Of a DNA stretch of 64,000 nt, positions 1 to 10,409 are shown piece by piece. Origin of the DNA: Leptidea sinapis (Eukaryota; Arthropoda; Insecta; Lepidoptera; Pieridae); the NCBI RefSeq assembly GCF_905404315.1, contig NC_066311.1, positions 7,254,001-7,318,000 on the forward strand, read 5' to 3'. Positions within the stretch are counted from its first letter, which is position 1. The number at the start of each line of letters is the position of its first letter. Made by a program: the position numbers and the translations under genes. A model generated the notes under the pieces. It saw nothing but the letters and a program-made list of their open reading frames with translations. It was not told the DNA's origin and searched no databases.

Positions 1-165
1 CTATGGAAAAGGAGGACAAACGAGCGTTCGAATCACCTGATGTTAAGTGATCACCGCCGCCCACTTTCTCTTACAACACCAGAGGAATCACCTTTACGCC
101 TTTAAGGAAGGTGTACGCGCCTTTTTTTGAAGGTACCCATGTCGTACCACTTCGAAAAATTTCGA
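1..165 (-). mobile_element. 3' end of a non-LTR retrotransposon (HHLDVW-type LINE), truncated
   Basis: Read on the minus strand this matches the end of the LINE family that is better preserved at 43879-44440 and 26740-27056: the tail of the post-RT region (YLQKKARTPSLKA-like) followed by the 3' UTR with the GGCGGCGGTGATCACTTAA block, ending toward position 1. It is 5'-truncated at about 160 and lies in the NUB1-like gene upstream of the first visible exon. At least nine further fragments of this family occur in the window in both orientations. Confidence 0.75.
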
Positions 166-227
166 TTTAAAGAGATGAAGTGGCAATAATCTAATTGCTA
201 GTCTTAATATTTAACCTGAATGTACAG

Positions 228-396
228 AGAAAGTCGCGCGCTGGGTGTATGCATGGACGGGTCAACCGTGAGTGTCGACCTGGTGCGGTCGCTGCAGGAG
301 ATGGGGTTCTCTCGACGTCTAGCCGTGCTGGCTCTGCGGAACTCAAATAACAATGTCACAGATGCGGTCAGACTCATCAACGACCATCCAGATCTG
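228..396 (+). CDS. NUB1: NUB1-like exon: first UBA domain
   Basis: The acceptor is TGTACAG at 221-227 and the donor is CTG|GTAAGT after 396. One base belongs to the preceding codon and the exon ends in phase 0. It encodes ESRALGVCMDG, then a UBA domain with the MGF loop (SLQEMGF), an ALR helix-2 motif and NNNVTDAVRLI helix 3. The reading frame stays open upstream of the acceptor, but ACAG plus the phase make 228 the most likely exon start. Confidence 0.75.
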
Positions 397-3300
397 GTAA
401 GTCCTCATGCGAACAAAACGAATGGTGTCGTGTTGAACTACTCTTAACAAAATTTCCTACTATGGATTACATAGTAGGAAATTTTGTTAGGAGAATTTTA
501 TGAAATAAAATTTTGTTTTCAAATTTTATTTGTGTTTTAATCATAGAAGTGAGGGTTATCACTTTAAAAACGTAACAAATTGTTTAGATTTTCAAGAGCG
601 ACATCTCAAGTCGATTTCCCAATATGCAAATATTGGGGTTGAGCAGGTTATCAAATGTAAAATAGATCCTGTAGAGCCACAACCTGAGAGTTGAACAAAG
701 CATACACTAAAACATACTCGAACGGTTAGCTCAGTTGGAAGAGCACTCGCACGGAACGCGAGACGTCGTGAGTACGAGTCCCGCATCGTTCATAAAATTT
801 TGTTTTCAAATTTTATTTGTTTACTATGGTAATATTAGCTTGACTTACTGTTTTGGATCAAACCATATAATAAAAGAAACAAATTACTGTAATAATAGAA
901 TTTCAAACATTTTAATCGACCTCCCCATACCGTTGTGCAACTCGAATGCCTGTATTGGTGGTCAATGTAGACAGTCAACTGACAACGCCCTATTGGTGTT
1001 GTATTTTACACTTTATTTGATTATTACAATCTTAGGGATTCCTCTGCGCTTCAACTAGATAGGTCAAACTCGAGGAATCACAGGAGCGTTTCCGGCGTTT
1101 CAGAAAAGGGTACCTATATCCTGGTAACACAGCACAAGGAAGCTAATTCGTAATGGCAGCAAAAGGCGCAGGGGGTAGAAGAAATAAACTACAGCTTGTT
1201 TTGATAGTATTTTATGTAACAGTTGTATAAGAAGGGTCAAAAAACGTGAGTGGGTTATCAACAACAAGATTTCGAGTTGCGGCTTAATTGGGCAGGAAAT
1301 GTATTCTGTACATTTTTACTTCAAGGAATGGCATAGGCACACCCATACTACAGCGAACGCGAAAAATGTGAAATTACAAAAGATAGGTACCTACACCTGG
1401 CAGCATCTTAGCAAATTATATTAACAAGTTTATTTTCTTAAGTTGACATTAAAATGTTTAGTCTAATGATTTCAAACATTAAAATATTATGAATATTGTA
1501 TAATACGAACAATACCTACCATAACTAACCTAGATTCAGTTGTCTGTGGCCAAAGAAATCTGATTTTTTGGCGTCATTATGGTACGGTAAACAATGTTTT
1601 TTAGGCCATAGAGCTTAGACTTATTCAAAGACTTAATAAAGTATGTACTTATATTAGTAATTTTGGATGTATAAATGACAGATAAAAGTACAGGAGTAGA
1701 AAAATATCTTTACGGTTATTTATCTAATATAAGCTTTAGAGTTACCAAGAAATCGCTCCGTTACTTATATGATATTATATAAAACCATTAATTTATAAAT
1801 GATTATGGACTGTTACAGCTGCGAGACAGCGATGCGTCGGATCAAGACGAGACGTCTTCATCGTCTGAATCGCAGGTCGAAGCCGATGCAAGACTGTTGG
1901 AAGAGGTAACCATAATAAGTACTTATTTATCCAGAGGTTTTTTACCCAACATTCATTAATGCTTAATATCGTTGAACCCTTAAAGGACCACTTATTTTAT
2001 GAAAATAAGGGATGAGCAGGACGGTCAGCTAACGGTAATTGACACGCCCTGCCCATTGCAATGCAGTGCCGCTCAGGATTCTTGAAAAACCCAACAATTC
2101 TTAGTAGCGCTACAATTGCGCTCGTCACCTTGAGACTTAGGATGTTATGACTCTTTTGCCCAGTAATTTCACTAGCTACGGCGACCTTCAGACCGAAACA
2201 CAATAATGCTTATACATTACCGCTTCACAGCAGAAACAGGCACCGTTGTGGTACCTATAATCTAGCCGGCATCCTGTGCAAAGGAGCCTCCCACTGGTAT
2301 GAATATACCACATTTAATTGTAACTAAATTTAAAAAAAATATGTCTGAAGTACATATTTTCGAATTGGTGGTAGTTTTTGACGTTCAATAAGTGATTCAA
2401 ATTACTATTGTAAATATATGAATTTAAATTTGAAAACCTGTCTTTGTTATGTGCTCAGAACGGAAACATTAGTGAGATTTTTTTTCAAACAGTTGGTATC
2501 TCTATCGACACATAACTTGTTGAATTTTGTCATCAGACATTTCATAATATTACATTTCATAAACTAATCTGCTTCAAAATGTCTTTTTTTCTCTAGTTTG
2601 TAATGCTTTTGTGCTATAATTTGTGATGTGTATGTCCTCTAAAAAAGTGTTTTTTTTTTTCAGTTGAAAATAATGGGATACCCGGTCGAGCAGGCGTCAG
2701 CTGCTCTCCGAGCCGCTAACAACGACCTCAACACTACAATAGAAATGCTGAGCAGCGGGGACTGCTCACAGCCATGTAATATCTACATTTCATAGAAGAA
2801 TATTAAAACTTTTGCCTAACAAAAATCAAAGTGACTATTCTGAAACTGAACTTTTTAAACATTGCAAAATTTTACCGGTGCAGATACTGATGAAATATTC
2901 AATGTTAAATAAAACTTTGTCAAAACTAAATACAGGGATACAACATCCTGTATGCACGCGGGCCGTCTCTCGGGGCCGTTTATACGCTCCGAGCGCGCTC
3001 AATAGATATGGCGAACGAAAGAATGCTTACCTATTTCCTCGCCTAATTAATGAATTACCCACAGATGTACGGAACTGTATAAATCCTCGTAATATTAAGA
3101 AAAAACTGAAATTATACTTTTTAAATCACTTAAAATAAATATATTTGCACAATTTATCTAACTAATGTTCTGTAGTTAGTGTACCTAGATTTAACTCCTT
3201 TTTAGCATATATTACAAAGTCGTGTGGTTTTCTGATGCTAGCTTTAAGTATTTTCTTTTGTAAACTTTAATGTAAATAAATAAATAAAATAAATGAGAAA

Positions 3301-6300
3301 CCAGCTAATTTACTCTGGATGTAACAAAGGCAATTTCAATACACAATCAAAGATTGTGCACGGCACAAGGCGCATCTCCCGAAACTTCCATCATTTGGGC
3401 TTACGCGCGTTTATCCTCCTCTTCCATAAATAAAAATGCCAATTCCACAAATAAAATGTTAGGAAATATCGACCCATAGCAGCGACAATATGATCTGAAT
3501 TTTTTTTACAGTCAGACCACTTTTGATGAATGTCTAAAATGTGAAACTATGACGGCATACCCGATTTCAGGATAAATATCAGGTTTTGCTTAACATCATA
3601 TGGGCTCAATTATATCATAAGCCACCCTTTATGCACTATAAATAACCTTGTTATATGATTGTAATTAGATGAAATAAGAAAATTATATTTTAATTCAAAC
3701 AGGTCAGTCATCTAACCCATCAACAAGTGAAAGTGCAGAGGCGTCTCGCAAACGACAGAAGAACGAGGAGAGGATAAAAAAGTGAGTGATTCCACACTTT
3801 TATAATACATAATTTCCAGGATTAGATATTTTCTATCTAACCAAAAATAAATTCATCCAAAATGTTAAATATTTACCCATATTACCCTTACCCTTATTCA
3901 TAATGGTCCGCTAACTTAAAACAGCCGCTACAGAGTGTTATTTCTCATTCTGACTTAGGTCAATAGAAGAAGACAGACTGAGAATTAGCAATGCTTTAAG
4001 TTAGCAGACTATTATAATTAAGGGGGATAATATCAAACAATTACGACAGTCAAAATAACTAATGTTGTCATTACATCACCGTCTATAAAACTCTCATAAT
4101 AATACCCAAACGCCCCACATAAGATATACACATACCCACACCTACCACACACACACAGAAGTGTAAACTGAATGTAATACGTACTCACTTTTTTTTCTTG
4201 TTTCAGTTTATCTTTAGGAAGCTACTTAAGAATTTTGTCTTGCCTAAATAATATAAAATCTTTGTTGGCCCATGTTTTGAAATACAATACTTTATCAAAT
4301 AAGTGATGTTATATGCTGTAGATTTTACGAAATAAATAAATGATACCTAACTGTTGATAGGACCTCCCTACAATGTGATCAACATAATAGTCAAACCGTA
4401 GCTTTGAGTCAAGCATAATAACATCCAAGTTCATAATTACCACAATCCGATTTATAACGTTACCAGAAAGAACGTAATCGTGAATAATAGGGCTATGCTT
4501 CAGACTAAATGTTATAATGTTACACTTTTTGGGATTAAAAGATATATGTGATTTCTACGGCAATACCTTTCACAATGTTCTAAATCGGTGTGTAATTTAA
4601 GGCAGTCATTACGGCTGGCTATAGTTCTATAAATCTTATTATCATCAGCATAAAGAAGATGACCAGTATTTCTGAAACAGGTGTCTATGTCATTTATATA
4701 AACGGTAAATAAAAAAGGACCGAGGTGTGACCCTTGAGGCATGCCAGTAGACACTTTAAGAAATTTGGAGGTGTAACGGCTTGACTACGGTTGCCCACGT
4801 AAGAACTCAACGTTCGAAGTAGATCGCCGTGTATACCGATTTCTAATAGGTTGTTAATAAGTTGTTCCTCTGATGGACGCAGAAGATTATCAAAGTCGTG
4901 TGTCGCTTATATTTTCGATATAATTTTCTCTTTAATTTTTCAAGTATAATATATATGCAGAGTGGTCCTATTTTAAAAAACATTATCAGAAAGGAACTTT
5001 CAAATATTGTAGAGAATGATTATTCTTATTTACATGGTTTTTACTTCAATAAAGCGTTTGATTCTCTGGAACATGATTACATTTGGGATGCACTGCGAAA
5101 ACAGGTAGTAAACAACAAGTACATTCGTCTTCTCCAAAATGTATATCTTTACAGTACTGCACAGGTCAAACTGGAGACACCTGGAGAAGAGTTCCGCATC
5201 GAGAGGAGGGTCCGTCAAGGCGATCCTACTTCTCCTAAGCTCTTCACAGCAGTCCTAGAGATGATTTTCAGGAAACTAGAGTTTTGGCCTAAATATAAAC
5301 GGCGAAAAATTGAACCATTTACGATTCGCAGATGACATTATTCTATTTTCGGAGAGTGAAATAGAGCAATAGTTGCATCAACTTGCAAACGAAAGTGCTA
5401 AAGCCGGCTTGCAAATAAATGCGTCCAAAACGAAAACCATGACCAACTCATCCGGCACAACTGGTTCGATAGTAGTTAACAATGAAACAGTAGAATATGT
5501 CACAGAATATATCTATTTAGGACAGTTAATAACCCCCCTAGAAATAACATGAGAAAGAAATAGACAGACGCATTTGTAATACATGGAAAAGATACTGGTC
5601 TTTGAGTGAAATCATGAAAAACCCCGAAATATCTATAGGAATAAAAAGAAAAGTCTATAACACGTGTATACTCCCATGTCATAATATATGGATGTCAAAC
5701 TTGCGCCCTAACAGACCATCTCTCGGAAAAAGTAAAAGTGTGCAAAAACTCCATAGAAAGGAGCGTAATTGGAGTTCGGCGACGAGACAAAGTTAAGTTA
5801 GAAAACATTAAGAGTCAGACAAAATTCAAAAACGCACACATGCTCTGTCAAAAGCAAAAGTGGAAATGGACTGGACACATTCTGAGGGAAAAGAAAGAGA
5901 AATGGACAACGGACTGACTGGATGAGAGTAGCCAGAGACCGAATAAGGTGGAAGTCTTTAGAGGAGGCCTTTGTCGAGAGTCAAATTACTAGTTAAGCTA
6001 ATCTAACTTTTATTTATAAGAAAAATTAAGTCACTAGTAATAATAAAGGCTATTTTTTTTTAATTATTTATACATGGTTTTTAAAAATACATATTTGAAC
6101 TAGGTATTCTTTGGTAAATGTTTATTATTTTTCCCTCCTATAACTACGAGTTTGATTTTTTTTTGATATCCTAATCTTTTTCCAGACGCAAGGCACGGGA
6201 GGAGGCTCTACGTCGGCTACGGAACGCCATCAGAGCTGACGACGAAGATTACCTGGACACCAGTCTGACAGACGAGAGCCACTTCTTAGCGCAGTACAAG

Positions 6301-6312
6301 TCGCTGCTCTAA
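228..6312 (+). CDS. NUB1: NUB1-like UBA-domain protein, C-terminal part (5 exons, 5' incomplete)
   Basis: The join is 228-396, 1819-1905, 2664-2775, 3703-3781 and 6186-6312; all borders are AG/GT and all phases agree, giving about 191 residues ending in TAA at 6310-6312. Two UBA domains are visible: LQEMGFSRRLAVLALRNSNN (exon 1) and LKIMGYPVEQASAALRAANN (exon 3), joined by a Ser/Asp/Glu-rich linker. A basic stretch (ASRKRQKNEERIKK) leads to the last exon with DDEDYLD and a terminal YKSLL. In known biology NUB1 binds NEDD8 and FAT10 and promotes proteasomal degradation of neddylated proteins, using C-terminal UBA domains. Tandem UBAs followed by an acidic EDYLD-type tail are what I recall of NUB1 C-termini, so the name is a family inference. 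The N-terminal UBL part would lie left of the window. Introns are 1.4, 0.76, 0.93 and 2.4 kb and hold SINE, LINE and MITE-like debris. Confidence 0.72.
503..829 (+). repeat. tRNA-containing interspersed repeat, copy 1 (permuted unit)
   Basis: The block begins and ends with the same roughly 28-bp segment (TAAAATTTTGTTTTCAAATT at 506 and again at 793), so one unit of 287 bp plus a repeated edge is present. Between them lie a conserved body (ATATGCAAATATTGGGGTTG) and a tRNA-like segment at 720-791. That segment has acceptor halves GAACGGT and ATCGTTC, a D-arm GCTCAGTTGG and a perfect anticodon stem CTCGC/GCGAG around ACGGAAC. Related copies are at 17568-17878 and 28343-28715, with partial ones at 13683-13735 and 46465-46545. 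Confidence 0.7.
720..791 (+). other. tRNA-like segment inside a repeat (not called as a working tRNA gene)
   Basis: A 72-nt cloverleaf can be drawn: a 7-bp acceptor (one G-T pair), D-arm, a 5-bp anticodon stem with a 7-nt loop, and a B-box-like ACGAGTCCC. The T stem is damaged (GTGAG versus CCCGC), position 33 of the loop is C rather than T, and the same segment sits in other repeat copies. It is therefore best read as the polymerase III promoter relic of a SINE-like family. By eye the D-arm and T-arm are closest to insect tRNA-Ile, which is only an impression. Confidence 0.6.
1265..1640 (+). repeat. Unclassified dispersed repeat, pair with 62636-63310
   Basis: The segment from TTTCGAGTTGCGGCTTAA through CCTAACCTAGATT resembles 62636-62834 plus 63176-63310 in the same orientation. 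The right copy is split by a 341-bp insertion. No coding potential is seen. It lies in the first visible intron of the NUB1-like gene. Confidence 0.6.
1819..1905 (+). CDS. NUB1: NUB1-like exon: acidic/serine linker between UBA domains
   Basis: The acceptor is TGTTACAG (ends 1818) and the donor is GAG|GTAACC; 29 codons in phase 0 on both sides. The product is Ser/Asp/Glu-rich (SDASDQDETSSSSESQVEAD) and ends ARLLEE, which runs into LKIMGYP of the next exon, so it supplies the start of UBA 2 helix 1. Confidence 0.72.
1998..2300 (+). repeat. Family U interspersed repeat (hairpin-bearing)
   Basis: This is one of about ten copies of a roughly 300-bp unclassified repeat. It runs from ATAAGGGATGAGCAGGACG through CAGTAATTTCACTAGCTACG to GGAGCCTCCCACTGGTA. 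Well-kept copies carry an inverted repeat, AGTGCCGCTCAGGATT against AATTCTGAGCGGCACT, with a short spacer; here the right half is mutated. Other copies are near 9130, 12608, 14165, 20107, 24948, 30105, 30525, 36040, 36893 and 37290. Confidence 0.7.
2664..2775 (+). CDS. NUB1: NUB1-like exon: second UBA domain
   Basis: A long pyrimidine tract ends in CAG at 2661-2663. The exon begins LKIMGYPVEQASAALRAANN, a textbook UBA helix 1, MGY loop and ALRAANN helix 2, and continues to IEMLSSGDCSQP. The donor is CCAT|GTAATA, leaving one base that joins GT of the next exon to make Cys. Confidence 0.75.
2800..3300 (+). mobile_element. LINE fragment: C-terminal post-RT region and 3' UTR
   Basis: An open frame from about 2812 to 3138 reads SETELFKHCKILPVQ, then ALNRYGERKNAYLFPRLINE and LKLYFLNHLK before a stop. 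This is the usual end of Jockey/CR1-type LINE ORF2 proteins. The following 150 bp end in a TAAATAAATAAAATAAA tail. No RT domain remains, so the copy is 5'-truncated. It lies in intron 3 of the NUB1-like gene on the same strand. Confidence 0.7.
3703..3781 (+). CDS. NUB1: NUB1-like exon: basic linker
   Basis: The acceptor is TTCAAACAG (ends 3702) and the donor AAAAA|GTGAGTG. The exon encodes QSSNPSTSESAEASRKRQKN and EERIK, and leaves two bases completed to Lys by the last exon. It has no recognisable fold; the Arg/Lys stretch may continue into the helical start of the last exon. Confidence 0.7.
4320..4900 (-). mobile_element. Jockey-type reverse transcriptase fragment
   Basis: Minus-strand translation shows RT palm motifs: TGMPQGSHLGPFLF (RT block 4), then LLYADDNKIY with the YADD catalytic pair. 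A frame change near 4537 is followed by DYVLSGNVINRI and DSKLRFDYYVDH, which match the region after the RT palm in Jockey-clade LINEs. There is no upstream endonuclease. The copy is dead and lies antisense in intron 4 of the NUB1-like gene. Confidence 0.8.
4960..5995 (+). mobile_element. RTE-type LINE reverse transcriptase remnant
   Basis: In order on the plus strand: FNKAFDSLEHDYIWDALRKQ (RT block 3), RIERRVRQGDPTSPKLFTAV (block 4), a frame change at about 5330, then HLRFADDIILFSES (FADD catalytic box), LQINASKTKTM and EYIYLGQLI. Several stops later the terminal WMRVARDRIRWKSLEEAF is recognisable. This order fits the RTE/BovB-like clade, whose C-terminus is also seen at 52090-52420. It is adjacent to an opposite-strand Jockey fragment. 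Confidence 0.8.
6186..6312 (+). CDS. NUB1: NUB1-like terminal exon
   Basis: The acceptor is TTTTCCAG (ends 6185). The product is RKAREEALRRLRNAIRADDE followed by DYLDTSLTDESHFLAQYKSL and L, with TAA at 6310-6312. The helical basic start and the DEDYLD acidic box match the end of NUB1 proteins as I recall them. I see no AATAAA within the following 230 bases, so the 3' UTR end is not defined. Confidence 0.78.
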
Positions 6313-6545
6313 CTCATGACGTCATCGCACGTACATCGCAATATTTTTTCACGTTTGTTTTTACAATTGCGTTTGTGATGATAATTTGTTGGATCTAGTA
6401 TGCTCTTAACTTACCCTATAGTTATGGTTTGTAAAGTGGCTTTGGTACAGTTCATCACAGCCCTGTTTCACTGCAACCAATGTGATCTATTGTGATAACC
6501 ACTGTTAACTAAGCTCACTGCTAAGATTGATACTTTTCATGAATC
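6313..6545. other. 3' UTR / intergenic DNA after the NUB1-like gene
   Basis: Unique-looking sequence directly after the stop codon. I see no reading frame, no clear AATAAA signal and no repeat hallmark. Confidence 0.4.
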
Positions 6546-6850
6546 TTATTATATCTTTTGCAGTGAGCTGACGTATCTCAAGTGGTTGAGGAATTGGACT
6601 TCCCAAAGGTATACATTCAGAGAGAATGTGTAACTGGGTTTCATCTGCAATATTACAGAGTCTACACGCTCTGCAATCTCTAGGACCTTAGATTGGGAGG
6701 TGTTTTCTTAGTCTGCAGTGCCCCGTTAGAGTCCTGGTTAGAATGCGTAAGTTTTCCCTACTTAGCCCTTGTGCCTCTTGTTGAAGGTTTGGTTAGGCTC
6801 TTGGAATGGGTTTAACCCGGAGTGTTGCTAATAATGTACCCCAACAAGCT
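6546..6850 (-). mobile_element. LINE C-terminal fragment with Cys-rich/RNase H-distal motif
   Basis: On the minus strand a frame reads RENLRILTRTLTGHCRLRKH, then CRACRLCNIADETQLHILSE. This LTGHC...CR.C...ET..HIL pattern is common after the RNase H region of insect LINEs. It has internal stops and no RT. A second LINE tail (6960-7240) follows with the same orientation. Confidence 0.65.
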
Positions 6851-6959
6851 ACTTCCATGAGCGAGATCTTCGCGACAAGTCCGCCCTTCTATCGTCTTGT
6901 AATCTCCAGGAGCTAACGATTATTCTGTATGCCTTTTGCCAAGGAAATAACGGATAACA

Positions 6960-7240
6960 GCGACGAGTCGTCCCATTGTTGTAAAAGGCATAAAAGGCAT
7001 TTATTTTCTCAAAATCTATTCCTTTAGAATTCATTTTGATTTCACTACTAATATACTAGATACTACTACCGCTTCGGAAACAAATGGCGCTCTGAGAGAC
7101 AAGAAGCGGCGTAAGAAACCCTCCCAGAATTCTTTTTTTTTGCGCTCATTTTAATGAAATATACAATATTGTACTCTCATTACTAGAAAATAATCATAAT
7201 CTAGTCCCATGCTGTCGTATTTCTTAGATATTCAGCTGTG
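6960..7240 (-). mobile_element. LINE 3' end, copy 1 (pair with 31985-32245)
   Basis: The block AAAAGGCATTTATTTTCTCA, then TACTACCGCTTCGGAAACAA and GGCGCTCTGAGAGA, to AATCTAGTCCCATGCTGTC is shared with 31985-32245 in the same orientation. It has the look of a LINE 3' end on the minus strand, with only the last part of the coding region and the UTR left. Confidence 0.6.
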
Positions 7241-7408
7241 GAGTAGTAAAACATTAAAATTTATTTATATATAATGCCTGAACTGACTGGGACTTCATTA
7301 TAAAAGTGTATACATTTACCCTTAAAGCTATTATATCTTATAAAATTTAAAATCACTATTAAGAGCAAAAAGTTAGGCCTAGGTATAGGCCTGCTACGAT
7401 AGTTCATG

Positions 7409-7860
7409 TTAGGCCTATCGCAGACGACAGACTTTCCGTGACGCACTTTTTAGTCTGTGATGATAAAACCTATAGAATTATATGCAGTACTGCATACGAC
7501 CCGCAAACACACATACATGTTTGGCAGAGTATCTTGACAGAAATTTTAAAAGAAAATTGCGGGATGAAGTGTGCAAATATAGTTTTAGGACTGAATGTCT
7601 AATATGAAAGAGTCGCTTTAATAATCTTTATGAAAAAATTCTTCTTATTTTTTTATATCTCAAGTACGAAATAATACACCGCCACCTCTGTAATTCCATT
7701 GCGTGTACATCCCTACAGTTCTGCCGACAAAATGACCGAAAGTGTACGTCGTGTGCGTTGAGTCTGTGTAAAATCTGCCAGACATTTTGTCCGCAATGCA
7801 GACATTTTTTGTGCCGCTGACTCGATAGCACAAAAAGTGTGTCATCTGCGATAGGCCTAA
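7409..7860. mobile_element. MITE with about 20-bp terminal inverted repeats
   Basis: The left end TTAGGCCTATCGCAGACGAC is repeated inverted at the right end (7841-7860, TTAGGCCTATCGCAGATGAC when reversed), and similarity continues inward (ACTTT..GTG). The 452-bp interior has only short open frames. TA lies on both sides of GGCC, so a TA duplication is possible but cannot be separated from the palindrome. Confidence 0.65.
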
Positions 7861-8348
7861 ACACGATTAAATGTCCAAAGTTAGGCTGTAACTGCGTTTA
7901 GTTTGCGTTGGTGAAATCCGAATTGTATCTGTAAACTCGCTTACACGAGTAACCTTAGTTATAATCGGGTTCTTCTACAATTTTGAAATCGGGGCGTAAT
8001 GATTGTATCTCGTGATCATTTTAATCTTCTTCACAATGTATTCAAGTCTTCCAACTATATTACTTAATATTTTATCATATCGTTTCTTTTATACTATGAA
8101 TATTTATATATTGCTGTTTTTTACTTCATATTTTTGGGATTTTAGTACTATTTACGTACTCTGCCGATCAATTGTGTCGGTTATAAATAATTTTATACGT
8201 TAGCTAAAATGGTGTCTTAGTACCTATGCAGTATTTTGTGTTATACGTTATTATTATCACATATTATTTGTTAATACGTGCCAAATTAAACTAAATAACA
8301 TAAAAAAAATATTGAAGTAGGCGTTACTTTGCGGAAATCCATAATTAT
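7861..8348. other. Intergenic DNA, nothing recognised
   Basis: AT-rich. A short hydrophobic open frame (8003-8203) has no codon pattern, splice context or family resemblance that would support a gene. Confidence 0.4.
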
Positions 8349-8537
8349 CCAAATGATTTGAGTTTTCTTTAGTGTTAATTCCGCCAATATTTGTCTTTAA
8401 ATTCGACACGTGTATCGCTTCTACACGAAGCATCCTCAGGACGTGTTGACTCTCCAAAATCTGGCACGAGACTCCATCATGACGAATAAAGACAAATATT
8501 GGCAGAATTAACACTAAAGAAAACTCAAATCATTTGG
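8349..8537. repeat. Fold-back repeat with 50-bp arms
   Basis: The left arm 8349-8398 (CCAAATGATTTGAGTTTTCT...) and right arm 8488-8537 are reverse complements with a single visible mismatch, around an 89-base loop. The left arm and its outer flank recur, reversed, at 39990-40078. Confidence 0.8.
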
Positions 8538-9130
8538 CTAAATAACATAACCTCCATGTAAGACACTGAATAATGTGAGATAAATATTTCCTTCTTGAGT
8601 AGCAAGAAACGTGCGCCCCTTTCGATCTCTGGATTGGATTTGTACAACTCGCACGTTGGAACATAGACGGAACTTTATCATATTTACCACATCGCTGTCT
8701 CGACGTCAATTAGCTAAAAATAAGCAAGTGTTTTCACATAGACATTCTATAAGATGTTGACACACCCCCATTTTAAGACAAAGGTGGTCATATTTAAACA
8801 TATTTAAAGTAAAACGTACCTTCTTCTTTGAAACATATTGTCGTGTATGTGACATGTATAAATTTGAGTACTGTTACGCAATTGAACAAATCGGTACTAC
8901 CGCAGATGACGCAGGCAGCAGGCGTCGCCACTCTTTCATCACTACCACATTTCATCGTTCCTCCGTCTATCAGTGGAGTTGCTTTGCTATTTGTATATAC
9001 GACGGTTTTGTAAATTTGGTTTTTGAAGTGTTTGCCTGGGCCTGACGTCACTAAGATGGCGCATGTCTCATCCTCTCATATCCTATTGAGAAACGAGTCT
9101 TATGTTCCGTACGTCGGAAGATTTTTTTAA
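8538..9130. other. Unique-looking intergenic block with CRE/YY1-like motif
   Basis: There are overlapping short open frames on both strands (8794-9051) but no splice sites or family motif. At 9043-9062 TGACGTCA is followed three bases later by AAGATGGCGC, a CRE-like palindrome next to a YY1/Pho-like ATGGC core. It could be a promoter or a relic; no downstream exon was found. Confidence 0.3.
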
Positions 9131-9478
9131 TCTATTTTATGACAATAAGGGACGAGACGAGCATGGCATTCAGCTGATAGTAATTGATACGCCCTGCCCT
9201 TTACAATGCCGTGCCGCTTAGGATTCCTGAAGAACTCAAAAATTCTGAGGGGCATTACAATTGCGCTCGTCACCTTGAGACATAAGATACTTAGTCTCAG
9301 ACTCTACTTCAGACTGAAACACAATAATGTTTACACATTACTGCTTCACGGCACGCCGTTTTGTTACCCATAATCTAGCTGGCATTTGTGCAAAAGAGCC
9401 TCTCATTGGTAAATGCCCTTAGTTGCCCCTTACGCCACCCTTGGGCCTGGGACTTCCCTATTCTTCTTATGCCCCGAG
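9130..9478 (+). repeat. Family U interspersed repeat
   Basis: A full copy from TTTATGACAATAAGGGACGA to CTCTCATTGGTAAATG, with an extra 3' part (TTGGGCCTGGGACTTCCCTA and TTCTTCTTATGCCCCG) that is also present at 30355-30420. The central hairpin is degraded on its right arm (TTCTGAGGGGCAT). Confidence 0.7.
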
Positions 9479-10044
9479 GAAGGATTTATCGGATGTAGTA
9501 AATAATCTTACTAAGTAAATCAATTCAGACTGTGTAACGTTTCCAATACATATTTTTTGTTGAAAGTTATTGGCTGTTTAAAACTTCTGTTTTAGATTAC
9601 TCACGAAATGAATGTAGACGCAAATCCACTAAGGAAGTAGATGTTTCGTACTGTACTGTTCTTCTGAGATAAATGAGAATAATATTCGCAATAATATAGT
9701 GGCGGGGTAAAATTCGAATCTTGTTCTTGAAAAGACTTGTATACTATAAAACTTGTTTATTATGTAACGCGGATATTGTAATCGTAGGTATTTTCAAAAC
9801 CTGTGAAAAAATGTATTTATTACTATATACCCTATTTTATAGTACTTACGTATTATTGTAAATACGTCCTTGGTGTATACGGAAATGCTAATAAAACATT
9901 TTTTTTCGTAAAAGAAGTTTTATTTAATATACCTAAAAGAACTTGTTTAGAAAGGTTAATGCAAGTGGAAAAAGTTAGGGAAATAAGTCAAAATTATGTA
10001 TTCAAGCTCCGCTTTCCTTTGTTTGATACCAATCTGTGTTTATC
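9479..10044. other. Intergenic DNA, nothing firmly recognised
   Basis: It contains an 81-codon open frame at 9803-10048 (FNIPKRTCLERLMQVEKVRE) with no recognised domain. A LINE remnant is possible but not shown. Confidence 0.3.
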
Positions 10045-10405
10045 TTAATCTATATCTTAATATATATAAATTACGTGACACGTTGTTTATCCGCGATGGA
10101 CACCTAAACTAATGAACGGATTTAAATGGGGATTACTTCATGGAGTGCAGTTTTGTCCAACTTGAGAGATAGGATAGTTTTTATTTTGATTTGGGACCCA
10201 TAATTATTTTTATTTTCAATATTTGTTTTGTATGGACATATTTTCTATGAGTGAATTTAGTGACGCACAGTTTGACAGTTCCGCTGTGAAACAATTTCAT
10301 TATTACAACAGGGAGCATGATGATTTGAAATATTATTGGCAAATTCCTATAAACAGTTTTTTTTTTATTATCTGCAGAACAACGTCTGTCGAGTCAGCTA
10401 GTATA
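10045..10405 (+). mobile_element. Helitron-like non-autonomous element
   Basis: It ends CAGAACAACGTCTGTCGAGT then CAGCTAGT, the terminal CTAG plus T seen in several elements here (24716, 36872, 32956, 47828). The internal stretch TTTGTATGGACATATTTTCT and GACGCACAGTTTGACAGTTC is shared with 24550-24720. Helitrons end in CTRR and insert between A and T; the class is inferred from that end and the missing TIRs. Confidence 0.55.
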
Positions 10406-10409
10406 TATG

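Noticed and set aside
720..791. Functional tRNA gene
   Set aside because: The T stem is unpaired, loop position 33 is C, and the same segment recurs inside repeat copies at 17.8 kb and 28.6 kb.
8794..9051. Short genes on both strands
   Set aside because: They overlap, have no domain, no splice sites and no codon pattern; only the CRE/YY1-like motif was kept as an observation.
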